The position numbers were made by a program, and so were the translations under genes. From positions 1-33,169 of the forward strand of contig JBBQWZ010000056.1 of NCBI GenBank assembly GCA_038210135.1: a stretch of 33,169 bases of DNA. Direction: 5' to 3'. Positions 26,557 through 33,169 of this stretch are shown here, piece after piece; the first letter of the stretch is position 1, and every line of letters begins with the position of its first letter. The stretch is from JBBQWZ01 sp038210135 (GTDB lineage Bacteria; Acidobacteriota; Terriglobia; Bryobacterales; Bryobacteraceae). The notes under the pieces were generated by a model, which had not been told where the DNA came from, made no database searches, and worked only from the letters and a program-made list of their open reading frames with translations.

Positions 26557-28404
26557 ATGGATCTCAGTTTTCTGTGGCTCGTGATCGCCGGCTTGCTAGG
26601 GTTTGTGCTGTTCCTGTTTCTAGCCAAGACGGTCGTGTTTGGCATCGTTTCGATTCAGGAAAATCAAGTCGGCGTCATCATCAAGCGGTGGGCCTTGGGT
26701 GGAAAGAAGCTGCCCGAAGGACGCGTCGTCGCCCTGAATGGCGAACCTGGCTATCAGGCGAAGACCCTCGCGCCGGGAATCTATCTTTGGTTTTGGCCCT
26801 GGCAGTACAAAATCGAAAAGTATAAGCTCACGGTGATTCAGCCTGGAACCATTGGACTGGTCATCGCGAACGACGGCGACATGATGCCGATGGATCGCGT
26901 GCTCGGCCTTCCGGTGGATTGCGACAACTTCCAATCGGGCGAGAAATTCCTGGTGAACCACGGCCAGAAGGGACGCCAAAGCGCCATCCTGACCGCCGGT
27001 TTCTATCGCATCAATCCGGTGCTGTTCAGCATCCGCGCCGATGTACCGATGACCAAGATTGAATCGAACAAGATCGGTATTATTACGGTCCTCGATGGAG
27101 AAACGATGCCGCAAGGCCAGATGGCCGCGAAGGTGGTCGCCGGTCATGACGATTATCAGAATCCCGATGCCTTCATCAAATCCGGCGGCTGCCGCGGTCT
27201 GCAGGAACAGATCATTCTCGCCGGTAACTACAACTTGAATCCGTGGTTCGCGGAAGTGGAGGAAGCTGAGCTCGTCGAGGTTCCGATCGGCTATGTCGGT
27301 GTTGTCGTCAGCTTCGTAGGCGACGACATGAAAGACATCTCGGGCGAAATGTTTACGCACGGCAACATCGTCCGGAAAGGCGGCAAGGGCGTCTGGGATG
27401 AGCCGCTGTATCCAGGCAAACATCCGCTGAATACGCGAATCATGAAGGTCGAGCTGGTTCCGACCACCAACATCGTTCTCAACTGGGCTTCGTCCCGTAC
27501 GGAAGCGCACAAGCTCGACGAGAAGCTCTCGACGATTTCAGTGCGCTCGAAGGACGGCTTCACGTTTAACCTCGACGTCTCGCAGATCATTAACATTGGC
27601 GCGATCAAGGCGCCGTGGGTGATCTCGCGCGTGGGGTCGGTACGCAACCTGGTAAACCAGGTGCTCGAGCCGATCATCGGCAACTACTTCCGCAACAGCG
27701 CCCAGGGATTCTCGGTCCTCGACTTTCTGTCGAATCGCACCGAGCGCCAGAAAGAAGCACGCGACCATATCAACGCCGCCGTCCGTCAATACGACGTGCA
27801 GAGTGTGGACACGCTGATCGGCGATATCACTCCGCCGGCCGAGCTGATGGCGACCCTGACGGCGCGTAAGATCGCCGAAGAACAGCAGAAGACGTTCGGT
27901 ACGCAGGAGCAAACGGAGCGCACCCGCCAGGAGCTTGAGAAGCAGAAAGCGCTGGCGAACAAGCAAGCCGAGATCATGAACTCCGAACAGGACGTTCGTA
28001 TCGCCGAACAGCGCGCGAACGCCGCTGTCAAAACGGCGGAAGGCGAATCCGCGGCCTCGGCGAAACGCGCCGAGGGCGAAGCGATCGCCAAGCGCCGGAT
28101 CGGTGAAGCGGAAGCAAGCGTCGTCGCGATCAAAGGTAAGTCCGAGGGCGAGGCGATTCAGGCCATTGGAGAAGCGCGCGCCGAAGCCTATCGCCGCGGC
28201 GTCGAAGCCATGGGCGGCAACTACGCGCTGCTGCAAATCTTCCAGGCGCTGGCGGACAAGAACATCCGGCTGACTCCGGACGTGCTGGTGTCGGGCGGTG
28301 GAGCGAATGGCGGTTCCACGTCCGAGGCGCTGCTCGGATTGCTGCTCCGCGATCTGTCGGTGGCACGCTCCGTTCAGGTGCCGCCTCCGTTGCCGCCGAA
28401 GTAA
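26557..28404 (+). CDS. SPFH/Band 7 (flotillin-like) protein with four N-terminal repeats
   Basis: The 615-residue protein has an N-terminal membrane anchor (about 4-31), a SPFH/Band 7 domain (about 300-440: TISVRSKDGFTFNLDVSQI, then RNSAQGFSVLDFLSNR) and an Ala/Glu-rich coiled coil (about 450-560) with the AEGE/AEAxRR repeats of flotillins. Flotillins organise membrane microdomains. Unusually, residues 33-305 form four similar units of about 60-74 residues (see repeats), which I do not recall in ordinary flotillins. The C-terminal end (Gly- and Pro-rich) is flexible. AGGAGGG precedes ATG 26557. It is convergent with the RNase III gene, with a hairpin terminator between them. Confidence 0.9.
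   Translation: MDLSFLWLVIAGLLGFVLFLFLAKTVVFGIVSIQENQVGVIIKRWALGGKKLPEGRVVALNGEPGYQAKTLAPGIYLWFWPWQYKIEKYKLTVIQPGTIGLVIANDGDMMPMDRVLGLPVDCDNFQSGEKFLVNHGQKGRQSAILTAGFYRINPVLFSIRADVPMTKIESNKIGIITVLDGETMPQGQMAAKVVAGHDDYQNPDAFIKSGGCRGLQEQIILAGNYNLNPWFAEVEEAELVEVPIGYVGVVVSFVGDDMKDISGEMFTHGNIVRKGGKGVWDEPLYPGKHPLNTRIMKVELVPTTNIVLNWASSRTEAHKLDEKLSTISVRSKDGFTFNLDVSQIINIGAIKAPWVISRVGSVRNLVNQVLEPIIGNYFRNSAQGFSVLDFLSNRTERQKEARDHINAAVRQYDVQSVDTLIGDITPPAELMATLTARKIAEEQQKTFGTQEQTERTRQELEKQKALANKQAEIMNSEQDVRIAEQRANAAVKTAEGESAASAKRAEGEAIAKRRIGEAEASVVAIKGKSEGEAIQAIGEARAEAYRRGVEAMGGNYALLQIFQALADKNIRLTPDVLVSGGGANGGSTSEALLGLLLRDLSVARSVQVPPPLPPK
26653..27471 (+). repeat. Four tandem domain repeats in the SPFH protein
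   Basis: The repeat units are residues 33-93, 94-167, 168-241 and 242-305. Each opens with a strand pattern like I-x-x-x-x-x-G-x-V/I-I (IQENQVGVII, IQPGTIGLVI, IESNKIGIIT, VPIGYVGVVV) and closes with an L-x-P/A-G-x-Y/H segment. Units 2 and 3 are both exactly 74 residues. Confidence 0.7.
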
Positions 28405-28413
28405 TCGGTGGAG

Positions 28414-28740
28414 CTAGACAGGCGGGAGCTTCGGCTCCCGCCTTACTTTGAGCCGGTTCCGCCGATTCTCTTCCTGCCGTTCGTACACCGGCAGGATGCG
28501 CGTTTCGATCCACCCGAAACCCGCTTCGAGGCCGCCGGCCGTGTACGCCCGCCCGATCTCCGCCTCCACCTCGCTCGCTTCTCCAAACGCCGTCAGGAAC
28601 TGGTTCGACATCATGCGAGCCGACTTCTCGCCGTCGATCTCGCCACCCTCGCGCAGGATCTTCGACCGGACGTAGAGCGTTAGCACGGCGTCGCCGATCC
28701 AGGCTTCCTTCATGATTTGGTGGCGGCGATTTTGCTTCAT
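28414..28740 (-). CDS. RNase III-domain protein (mini-ribonuclease III-like)
   Basis: The 108-residue protein has only a ribonuclease III catalytic domain. The first motif WIGDAVLTLYVR (14-25) supplies D17, matching IGDAV in mini-III (MrnC) enzymes, and VEAEIGRAYTAGG (58-70) supplies E59 in the family E-x-x-x-G-A/R-x-Y pattern. No double-stranded RNA-binding domain follows, as in mini-III, which matures 23S rRNA in Bacillus. ATG 28740 is used; ATG 28713 is an alternative. It is convergent with the SPFH gene, and the hairpin terminator lies within its last codons. Length and motifs support a functional enzyme; the RNA target is unknown. Confidence 0.8.
   Translation of the reverse strand: MKQNRRHQIMKEAWIGDAVLTLYVRSKILREGGEIDGEKSARMMSNQFLTAFGEASEVEAEIGRAYTAGGLEAGFGWIETRILPVYERQEENRRNRLKVRREPKLPPV
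28421..28442 (+). terminator. Intrinsic terminator hairpin with TTCG loop
   Basis: A perfect 9-bp GC-rich stem (GGCGGGAGC / GCTCCCGCC) with a TTCG tetraloop is followed by TTACTTTG. It sits 16 bases after the SPFH stop and would end that transcript; it also encodes the last residues of the convergent RNase III protein (EPKLPPV). Confidence 0.7.
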
Positions 28741-28770
28741 TGGCTTCCGCGTGAATCGCCCGTGGATGGA

Positions 28771-29175
28771 CTACAGCAGGGCCTTGATCGTCTTGCCAAT
28801 TTCGAGGAAACCCTGGAAACTATCCGGCTTCTTTAGATAGGCATTCGCGCCATATTCCTGCGCCAGGTCCCGGTCCCTCTTAGTGTCGGAACTGCTGATC
28901 ATGACCGTCTTGACGTGGCGGGCGGCGGGATGCTTTTGCGCGTACGCAAGTACCTCGTGCCCGTTGCGGCGCGGCAGGTTGAGGTCCAGCAGGATGATGG
29001 ACGGGGCGTTCTGATCGCTCAACGAATCGATGTAGTCGAACGCTTTTTCACCATCGGTGATAATCACGTAGTTGGCATTCAAACCCGTGGCACTCAAGCC
29101 CTCGCGGAGCAGCAGAACGTCGGCCGGGGTGTCTTCGATGATTACGATGGTCGCGGCGTCAGGCGTCGTCGACAC
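28771..29175 (-). CDS. Single-domain response regulator (Rcp1/CheY-like)
   Basis: The 134-residue protein is a stand-alone receiver. IVIIEDTPADV supplies the acidic pocket, ILLDLNLP the phosphorylatable Asp, VMISSSD the switch Ser, and YLKKPDS the conserved Lys. LNLPRRNG and the KKPDSFQGF extension are typical of Rcp1-like regulators that partner phytochrome-type kinases. Start GTG 29175 is preferred: it lies 4 bases after the kinase stop and gives the usual receiver length. ATG 29250 in the same frame would overlap the kinase 3' end and add a low-complexity leader. Its upstream kinase is broken, so it may now be an orphan. Confidence 0.8.
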   Translation of the reverse strand: MSTTPDAATIVIIEDTPADVLLLREGLSATGLNANYVIITDGEKAFDYIDSLSDQNAPSIILLDLNLPRRNGHEVLAYAQKHPAARHVKTVMISSSDTKRDRDLAQEYGANAYLKKPDSFQGFLEIGKTIKALL

Positions 29176-29179
29176 GCTC

Positions 29180-29590
29180 TCACTGGGGGAGGCTGAAACA
29201 GGAGCGGGATCCGCCGCCTTCTCGTTGTTCGACCCAGATACGCCCGCCATACCGCTCGACGATCTTCCGGCAGATCGCCAGTCCAATGCCCGTGCCTTCG
29301 TATTCCTGTGCCCGATGGAGGCGTTTGAAGATGACGAAAATCTGTTCGGCGTAGCGTGGGGCCACGCCAATTCCGTTATCCTCGATGGCGACGACGATCG
29401 ACTGCGCATCTTGCCGAGCCGATATGTTGATGTGCGGAACATCCTCGCTCCTGTATTGAATGGCGTTGCCAATGAGGTTCTGAAACAGTTGCTCTCAGTG
29501 TAACTCGCGCACTCGGAGATGCGGCAGATCGCGATACTCGATCGCCGCGCTGTTTTCGGCGATCAGCCGCTGCCAGGGCGAGTTCCGGCT
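29180..29590 (-). pseudogene. Decayed 3' end of a phytochrome-type histidine kinase
   Basis: A single minus-strand frame encodes the kinase ATPase domain: EQLFQNLIGNAIQYR (N box), IEDNGIGV (G1), then YEGTGIGLAICRKIVERYGGRI (G2) and SCFSLP at the end. TGA at 29495-29497 interrupts it, just before the QLFQNLI motif where homologues continue, and upstream only about 26 matching residues remain (SPWQRLIAENSAAIEYRDLP). The sensor and dimerisation domains are missing; the tRNA-Leu gene lies about 210 bases farther upstream. The 3' end is followed by the response regulator, as in intact kinase-Rcp1 pairs. Confidence 0.75.
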
Positions 29591-29799
29591 CTCCCGGCAA
29601 AGATATCGCGCTCGATCCGATGCGCTAACGAACGATGGCTTGCTGCGCCAAGGTGATGCAGACGGTCGATCCGAGACTTGAGTGAGACACGATTGTCACG
29701 GAAGTCGGTGACGAATCCATTTGAAAGGACTGTTCGCTTTACGCGGGCGGTGGGTGGAGAGGCTGGGACGACTATTGAGGAGGGGTAGAACCGAAAAGC

Positions 29800-29886
29800 T
29801 GGTGCGGATGAAAGGACTTGAACCTTCACTCCCTTGCGAGAACGTGGACCTGAACCACGCGCGTCTGCCAATTCCGCCACATCCGC
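29800..29886 (-). tRNA. tRNA-Leu (anticodon CAG)
   Basis: On the minus strand the acceptor strands GCGGATG and CATCCGC pair, the anticodon arm is CGTGG-TTCAGGT-CCACG with CAG at positions 34-36, the long variable arm fits Leu, and a T-arm GAAGG-TTCAAGT-CCTTT follows. The CCA end is encoded (29800-29802). Length 87 bases. Confidence 0.95.
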
Positions 29887-29952
29887 ACGAATGGGCACTT
29901 GCAGTGCTTTTCTATTGTCCGTTGACGGGGGCTTGGCTGTCAACGTTTGGGT

Positions 29953-30372
29953 TCAGATCTTCTTGTTGCGGAGATCGAGGATGAGCTTCATGACCAGAGC
30001 TTCGATCTCGCGGGCGGCTCTCTCGTAGTCAGCGGCGGGCGAGCCCACGGGGTCCTTCACCTTCCATTCGAGCAAGACGCCGTCGCGCGTTGCGGGTACG
30101 TTGCGGATGGTGAGGGGCTGGCCGCTCAGGTTCACCACGATGTCGAAGCGTTCCGGATCGAGCGCGTCGAGTCCTTTCGCGAATTGATTTTCGAGGGAGA
30201 TATTGCGGGCGAGCATGGTTTCGCGCGTCAAGGGAGCGAGCATGTTGGTGGGAACCAGACCGGCGCTTTGCGCGATCAGGACGTCGGCTCCGTAGGCGCG
30301 GGCGAAGCCTTCCGCCATTTGGCTGCGGATGGCGTTGGCCCAGCAGACGAACAGGACTTTCTTGACGGCCAT
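29953..30372 (-). CDS. Low-molecular-weight phosphatase / arsenate reductase (ArsC-like)
   Basis: The 139-residue protein has the C-x5-R-S phosphatase loop: VCWANAIRSQMAEGFA near residue 10, with the catalytic Cys and Arg. Downstream, DIVVNLSGQPL and the D-P (KDPVGSP) acid loop match LMW-PTP and thioredoxin-linked arsenate reductases. The start at 30372 (MAVKKVLFVC) gives the standard family N-terminus; the frame is open farther upstream. CWAN instead of the usual C-x-x-N-S/T is slightly unusual. No ars operon genes are near, so a protein-tyrosine phosphatase role is equally likely. Convergence or coupling with neighbours is absent. Confidence 0.8.
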   Translation of the reverse strand: MAVKKVLFVCWANAIRSQMAEGFARAYGADVLIAQSAGLVPTNMLAPLTRETMLARNISLENQFAKGLDALDPERFDIVVNLSGQPLTIRNVPATRDGVLLEWKVKDPVGSPAADYERAAREIEALVMKLILDLRNKKI

Positions 30373-30398
30373 GCTCTTTGAGTGTACTGCGTGGTTTT

Positions 30399-30470
30399 TG
30401 CGAAACGAAGCCAATTGCTGGGAAGCGGTCTGGTTTCAATGGATTGAGGATGCTGCGAAACGAAGCCAAT
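30399..30470. repeat. 17-bp direct repeat pair
   Basis: TGCGAAACGAAGCCAAT occurs exactly at 30399-30415 and 30454-30470. Confidence 0.75.
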
Positions 30471-30507
30471 CGGGTTTGGTTAGATGGCTCTCTGCGTTTG
30501 GGCTTGC

Positions 30508-30564
30508 TTCCGCTTCCGACGCGCTCCTATCGGAGCGCTTTGGGCGCGGCTCGGATTTGTGTGG
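30508..30564. repeat. 57-bp palindrome-bearing repeat, copy 1
   Basis: This 57-base unit carries a 7-bp hairpin (GCGCTCC / GGAGCGC) with a TATC loop and is 54/57 identical to copy 2. Confidence 0.8.
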
Positions 30565-30626
30565 ACGCCCGCTCGGGACGGCGAGTGTCGTGGTTCTAGT
30601 TGGCTGGCTGCGGTTTCCTGCGGAAA

Positions 30627-30660
30627 CGAGTCCCGTCGCTGACGCTCCGGGTTCAATCCG
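30627..30660. repeat. 34-bp direct repeat, copy 1
   Basis: A 34-base unit beginning CGAGTCCCGTCGCTGACGCT is identical to the copy at 30878-30911. Confidence 0.85.
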
Positions 30661-30678
30661 TACTTTGCCGGAGGAGCG

Positions 30679-30735
30679 TTCCGCTTCCGACGCGCTCCTA
30701 GCGGAGCGTTTTGGGCGCGGCCCGGATTTGTGTGG
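30679..30735. repeat. 57-bp palindrome-bearing repeat, copy 2
   Basis: This unit differs from copy 1 at three positions. One change alters the hairpin's outer pair from G-C to G-T, and another lies in the loop, so the fold is largely kept. Confidence 0.8.
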
Positions 30736-30779
30736 GGAGATTGTGATGTGTCTGCCGAGGGTTAGGGTCCGCTCCCTCA

Positions 30780-30881
30780 CGGTCGCGGTTCGGTGCTGGA
30801 ATCAAGTCCCGTCGCACGGTCGGGGTACTGTGCTGGAATCGAGGCGCGGCCCTTCGGTCGGGGTATTTTGCTGAAATCGAG
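30780..30881. repeat. Three degenerate 27-bp repeats
   Basis: Related units at 30780-30806, 30817-30843 and 30855-30881 share CGGTCGGGGT/CGGTCGCGGT and GCTGGAATC/GCTGAAATC blocks. Confidence 0.65.
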
Positions 30882-30911
30882 TCCCGTCGCTGACGCTCCG
30901 GGTTCAATCCG
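30878..30911. repeat. 34-bp direct repeat, copy 2
   Basis: Identical to 30627-30660. It overlaps the end of the third 27-bp unit, so the families are mosaic. Confidence 0.85.
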
Positions 30912-31535
30912 GTTTGTTGGGTGGGGGAAGGAATGGATTGGAGGAAAAGCGGACGGCCAACCGGTAGCAGGTCTTTGTTTTGCGCCGCCAAACGCATTGC
31001 ATCGACCTGCCGGAAGCGGTAAGGAAGCCGCTTCGCCCGGATGCGATTTCTGGTAGCTCGCGGATCCCGCCAAAGATCCGCGCGCTGGTAGAAATCGCTC
31101 CTCAGTTGGTTGGCCAACCGGTGAGCAAGCTCCTCGGCGTTTACCAGACGCAAACGAGCTGCTCTCGAAGATCGCCGCAGCGCACTCCGCGACGACCTCG
31201 ATGGAGGTCCTCCCATGGGAGGTTCCATACGGGAAGAAGCCGCGCCGCCATCCCTAGCTTTGCGGCCCTCCCCGGACACAGTCGATCCGCCCGGCGCTTT
31301 CGCGTGCCGCGCGTTTCTTCTGACGCCCTGATGGAACCACACCGGTCGCGCGCTGCCGTGTGTCCGCTTGAATAAACCGCTGATAATAGAGCAAGAATAA
31401 GCCAGAAAATCGCGGCACCGTATTTTTGGACGCGGAAAATCGCCGGGAAACCGCCATGCTTGAAAATGGGCGGTTGGTTTTCGGGGGCGCTTATCGCGGC
31501 GCACTTTCGTGCTGCTCGTGCGCGTTGATTTGGTG

Positions 31536-31587
31536 CACAGGCCGGAGGCCTATGCCACGATCCACAGGCCGGAGGCCTATGCTACGA
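31536..31587. repeat. Tandem pair of 25-bp repeats with a palindrome
   Basis: Units at 31536-31560 and 31563-31587 differ at one base. Each contains AGGCC-GGA-GGCCT. They lie just past the 3' end of the YbjN-type gene, so could act as a transcription or mRNA-end element. Confidence 0.8.
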
Positions 31588-31596
31588 GGACGGTGG

Positions 31597-32988
31597 CTAC
31601 TGGACCGAGTGGAGGCCGCTTAGGAATTCGATCAGCTCGGCTTCGACTCCGGCAAATTGAGATTGGCCGCTGTAGGTGAGGACCTGGACGGTTCCGCCGT
31701 CGCCTCCGTAATAATGGCCGAAGTAGTAGACCGGGATTCCGTTGACGTTGGCGCTCATCTTCTGCCGCCAGATGGTCAAGCCGTTGACGGTGAGTTTTTC
31801 GCGTGAGAGGACCTTGGCATTTGGGTCGGCGGCCTTCGCATTGGTCAGCGCGATGTCGGGGAGGTTGTCGAGCGGCACGGAAAGGCCTTCGTAAATCACT
31901 AGCGCATAGCCATCGCCCGAGCCGAGCGTGAACGAGAAGCGGCCGGGTTCGGACTCCTTGGTCTGTTTCCACTTTTTGCTGTTATAGGCGACGGCCAGTT
32001 TGCTGCCGAGCTTGAGTTCCGACACGGTGGAACGCAGCGGCGGATCGGGCAGGGCCTGGTCGCGGACTTCTAGTCCGTTCAGCAGTTCGGTGAACCGGTC
32101 GAGGTTTTCGGCGAACGAACTTTTTAGCGTGAAGCAGACGATCTGGATTGCTCCGCTGGTCCCGCCGTAATAATAGCCGTAGTAAATGATTGGGAGATTG
32201 TTGACGACGGCATCCATCTGAAGCACGGCGACGCGCCGTCCATTGACCATGCGCTCTTCTTCAAGGATCACCTTGGCGTTCAGGTCCTGTTTCCGGATGT
32301 TATCGATCGCAATCTGCCGTAGCGACGCTTTTGGGATGGGTGCTTTCTCGGTGAGGATCTTTGCGTAGGCGTCACCGCCGCGGCTTTCGAATTGCAGAAC
32401 GGTCGGCTCGTCTTTGAGCGGGCTCTCTTTCCATTTGGACGTGTCGACCCAAATGGAGAAATCGCCGAAGCTGGTCTTCTTCTCCATCTTCGCGTTCGGA
32501 TTCCGTTTGTGCGTGCTGGCGATGGGAGGCTCCGGTTGCGAAGGCGCCGCGCTCGCGTCCATACCGGAAGGCGCGCCTGAGACGGCGGACAGCATGCGAA
32601 CGAAATTGGCGACGAAGGTGTCGAGCGCGGCGGGTGTGACACCGCCCTTGAGATCGATTGCGGATTGCAGGCGCGCGGAACCGTCCGAAGAAATCACGAT
32701 CTTTGCGAGCGGGTTATTGAGGTTCCACTCATTCGCCGCCGGGAGCGTCATGCGGGCGGTCAGGGCGGCAAACAGGTTGAGCGTGGTGCCAGACTTTCCG
32801 GCGATCACCGTCGAACCGCCAGCGGCAAATTGAAGGGAGTCGCCGGCCAACTGCGGCTGGTAGCCGAGCGAAGTCAGGCCGCCGGCAAGCTGATCCCTGG
32901 TGAGGTCGGCGAGGATGGCAGGCGCCTGTGCGACGGCGCACGCGGCGGCCAGAATGCTCAAAGCGAGCAGGCGGCGTAGAGTTTTCAT
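31597..32988 (-). CDS. Secreted YbjN-domain protein with duplicated C-terminal domain
   Basis: The 463-residue protein has a signal peptide (MKTLRRLLALSILAAACAVAQ) and a YbjN-like domain at about 24-135 (EWNLNNPLAKIVISSDGSARLQ and the DLKGGVTPAALDTFV motif). A Pro/Ser linker (about 140-165) precedes two related domains, residues 179-306 and 332-460. They share the Y-Y-x-G-x-Y-Y-G-G motif (YYGYYYGGTSG and YYFGHYYGGDG), a following V-Q/I-Q strand and a final L-x-x-L/F-L-N/S-G-L helix, so they arose by duplication. ATG 32988 is chosen for the signal peptide; the frame is open upstream. YbjN-type proteins are described as sensory or motility regulators in enterobacteria, but this exported form must differ. 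Function unknown. Confidence 0.75.
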   Translation of the reverse strand: MKTLRRLLALSILAAACAVAQAPAILADLTRDQLAGGLTSLGYQPQLAGDSLQFAAGGSTVIAGKSGTTLNLFAALTARMTLPAANEWNLNNPLAKIVISSDGSARLQSAIDLKGGVTPAALDTFVANFVRMLSAVSGAPSGMDASAAPSQPEPPIASTHKRNPNAKMEKKTSFGDFSIWVDTSKWKESPLKDEPTVLQFESRGGDAYAKILTEKAPIPKASLRQIAIDNIRKQDLNAKVILEEERMVNGRRVAVLQMDAVVNNLPIIYYGYYYGGTSGAIQIVCFTLKSSFAENLDRFTELLNGLEVRDQALPDPPLRSTVSELKLGSKLAVAYNSKKWKQTKESEPGRFSFTLGSGDGYALVIYEGLSVPLDNLPDIALTNAKAADPNAKVLSREKLTVNGLTIWRQKMSANVNGIPVYYFGHYYGGDGGTVQVLTYSGQSQFAGVEAELIEFLSGLHSVQ

Positions 32989-33039
32989 AGATCGAAATGA
33001 GGATAGCAGGCTTATGCGCGGAGTGAGCGAACACTCTTG

Positions 33040-33108
33040 TCTCACGCAAGATGAGCCTGAAGGTGGGGATGGATTCTCACGCAAGATGAGCCTGGAGAGG
33101 GGATGGAT
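33040..33108. repeat. Two-copy tandem repeat, about 35 bp
   Basis: TCTCACGCAAGATGAGCCTG occurs exactly at 33040-33059 and 33075-33094, each followed by a G-rich GGGGATGGAT block. It is upstream of the YbjN-type gene. Confidence 0.75.
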
Positions 33109-33169
33109 CGGGATGCTGGGGATTGGTCATCAGCATGGACGATACGGAAGCGGGGAGCCTGGAGCAGAT

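Larger units (their letters stand above)
30373..31596. other. Repeat-rich intergenic region
   Basis: This 1.2-kb region contains no gene I can support. A long minus-strand frame (30698-31504) is open, but its translation is Arg/Pro/Ser-rich and its 3' part simply reads through the repeats. Several short repeat families (listed separately) and an 8-bp inverted repeat (31059-31066 / 31075-31082, 8-base loop) fill it. Confidence 0.6.

Noticed and set aside
30698..31504. 268-codon minus-strand frame in the repeat region
   Set aside because: Its translation is Arg/Pro/Ser-rich and reads through several repeat copies, so it looks like a by-product of repeats and composition.
30373..31596. Possible CRISPR array
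   Set aside because: Repeats are few, of several unrelated families and irregularly spaced, with no cas genes in the window.

Overview
The window looks like a chromosomal segment of a GC-rich soil Acidobacteriota, most likely of the Solibacter/Bryobacter type. This rests on lineage-typical families recognised by eye: two TIGR03436-like VWA proteins, a TIGR03435-family protein, an Oar-like TonB-dependent receptor with a carboxypeptidase-regulatory N-terminus, and clusters of short palindromic intergenic repeats. No taxonomic search was run.

Layout. 234-3854 (minus) is a tight four-gene operon: CDF metal transporter, small secreted protein, PolX, NUDIX hydrolase. 3909-4739 (plus) is a secreted creatininase-family amidohydrolase with a -10 hexamer placed for a leaderless mRNA. 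5384-10436 (plus) is a protein quality-control pair, clpB and lon, preceded by a perfect 8-N7-8 palindrome with HAIR-like geometry. 10433-11032 (minus) holds a frameshifted nucleotidyltransferase and a small partner ORF. 11052-12185 (minus) is a Tat-exported M19 dipeptidase homologue lacking two metal ligands. 12247-12601 is a one-piece tmRNA gene (tag ANNQQFAYAA), followed 7 bases later by a HicB-HicA toxin-antitoxin pair.

13016-22906 (minus) is an envelope and signalling block. In transcription order it runs: MBL-fold hydrolase, BlaI-type repressor, M56 BlaR1-type membrane protease, TIGR03435 protein, TonB-dependent receptor, two VWA proteins. This is the best candidate for a poorly described system: a protease/repressor switch next to a large outer-membrane receptor module.

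22973-26118 (plus) carries three uncharacterised proteins and a PfkB sugar kinase that starts at TTG. 26557-28404 (plus) is an SPFH protein with four N-terminal repeats. It faces a mini-RNase III whose last codons contain a strong terminator hairpin. 28771-29886 (minus) holds a Rcp1-like response regulator, the decayed 3' end of its histidine kinase, and tRNA-Leu(CAG). 29953-30372 is a low-molecular-weight phosphatase/arsenate reductase. 30373-31596 is non-coding and packed with short repeats. 31597-32988 (minus) is a secreted YbjN-type protein with a duplicated C-terminal domain.

All family calls are by eye; no database search, folding or expression data were available.
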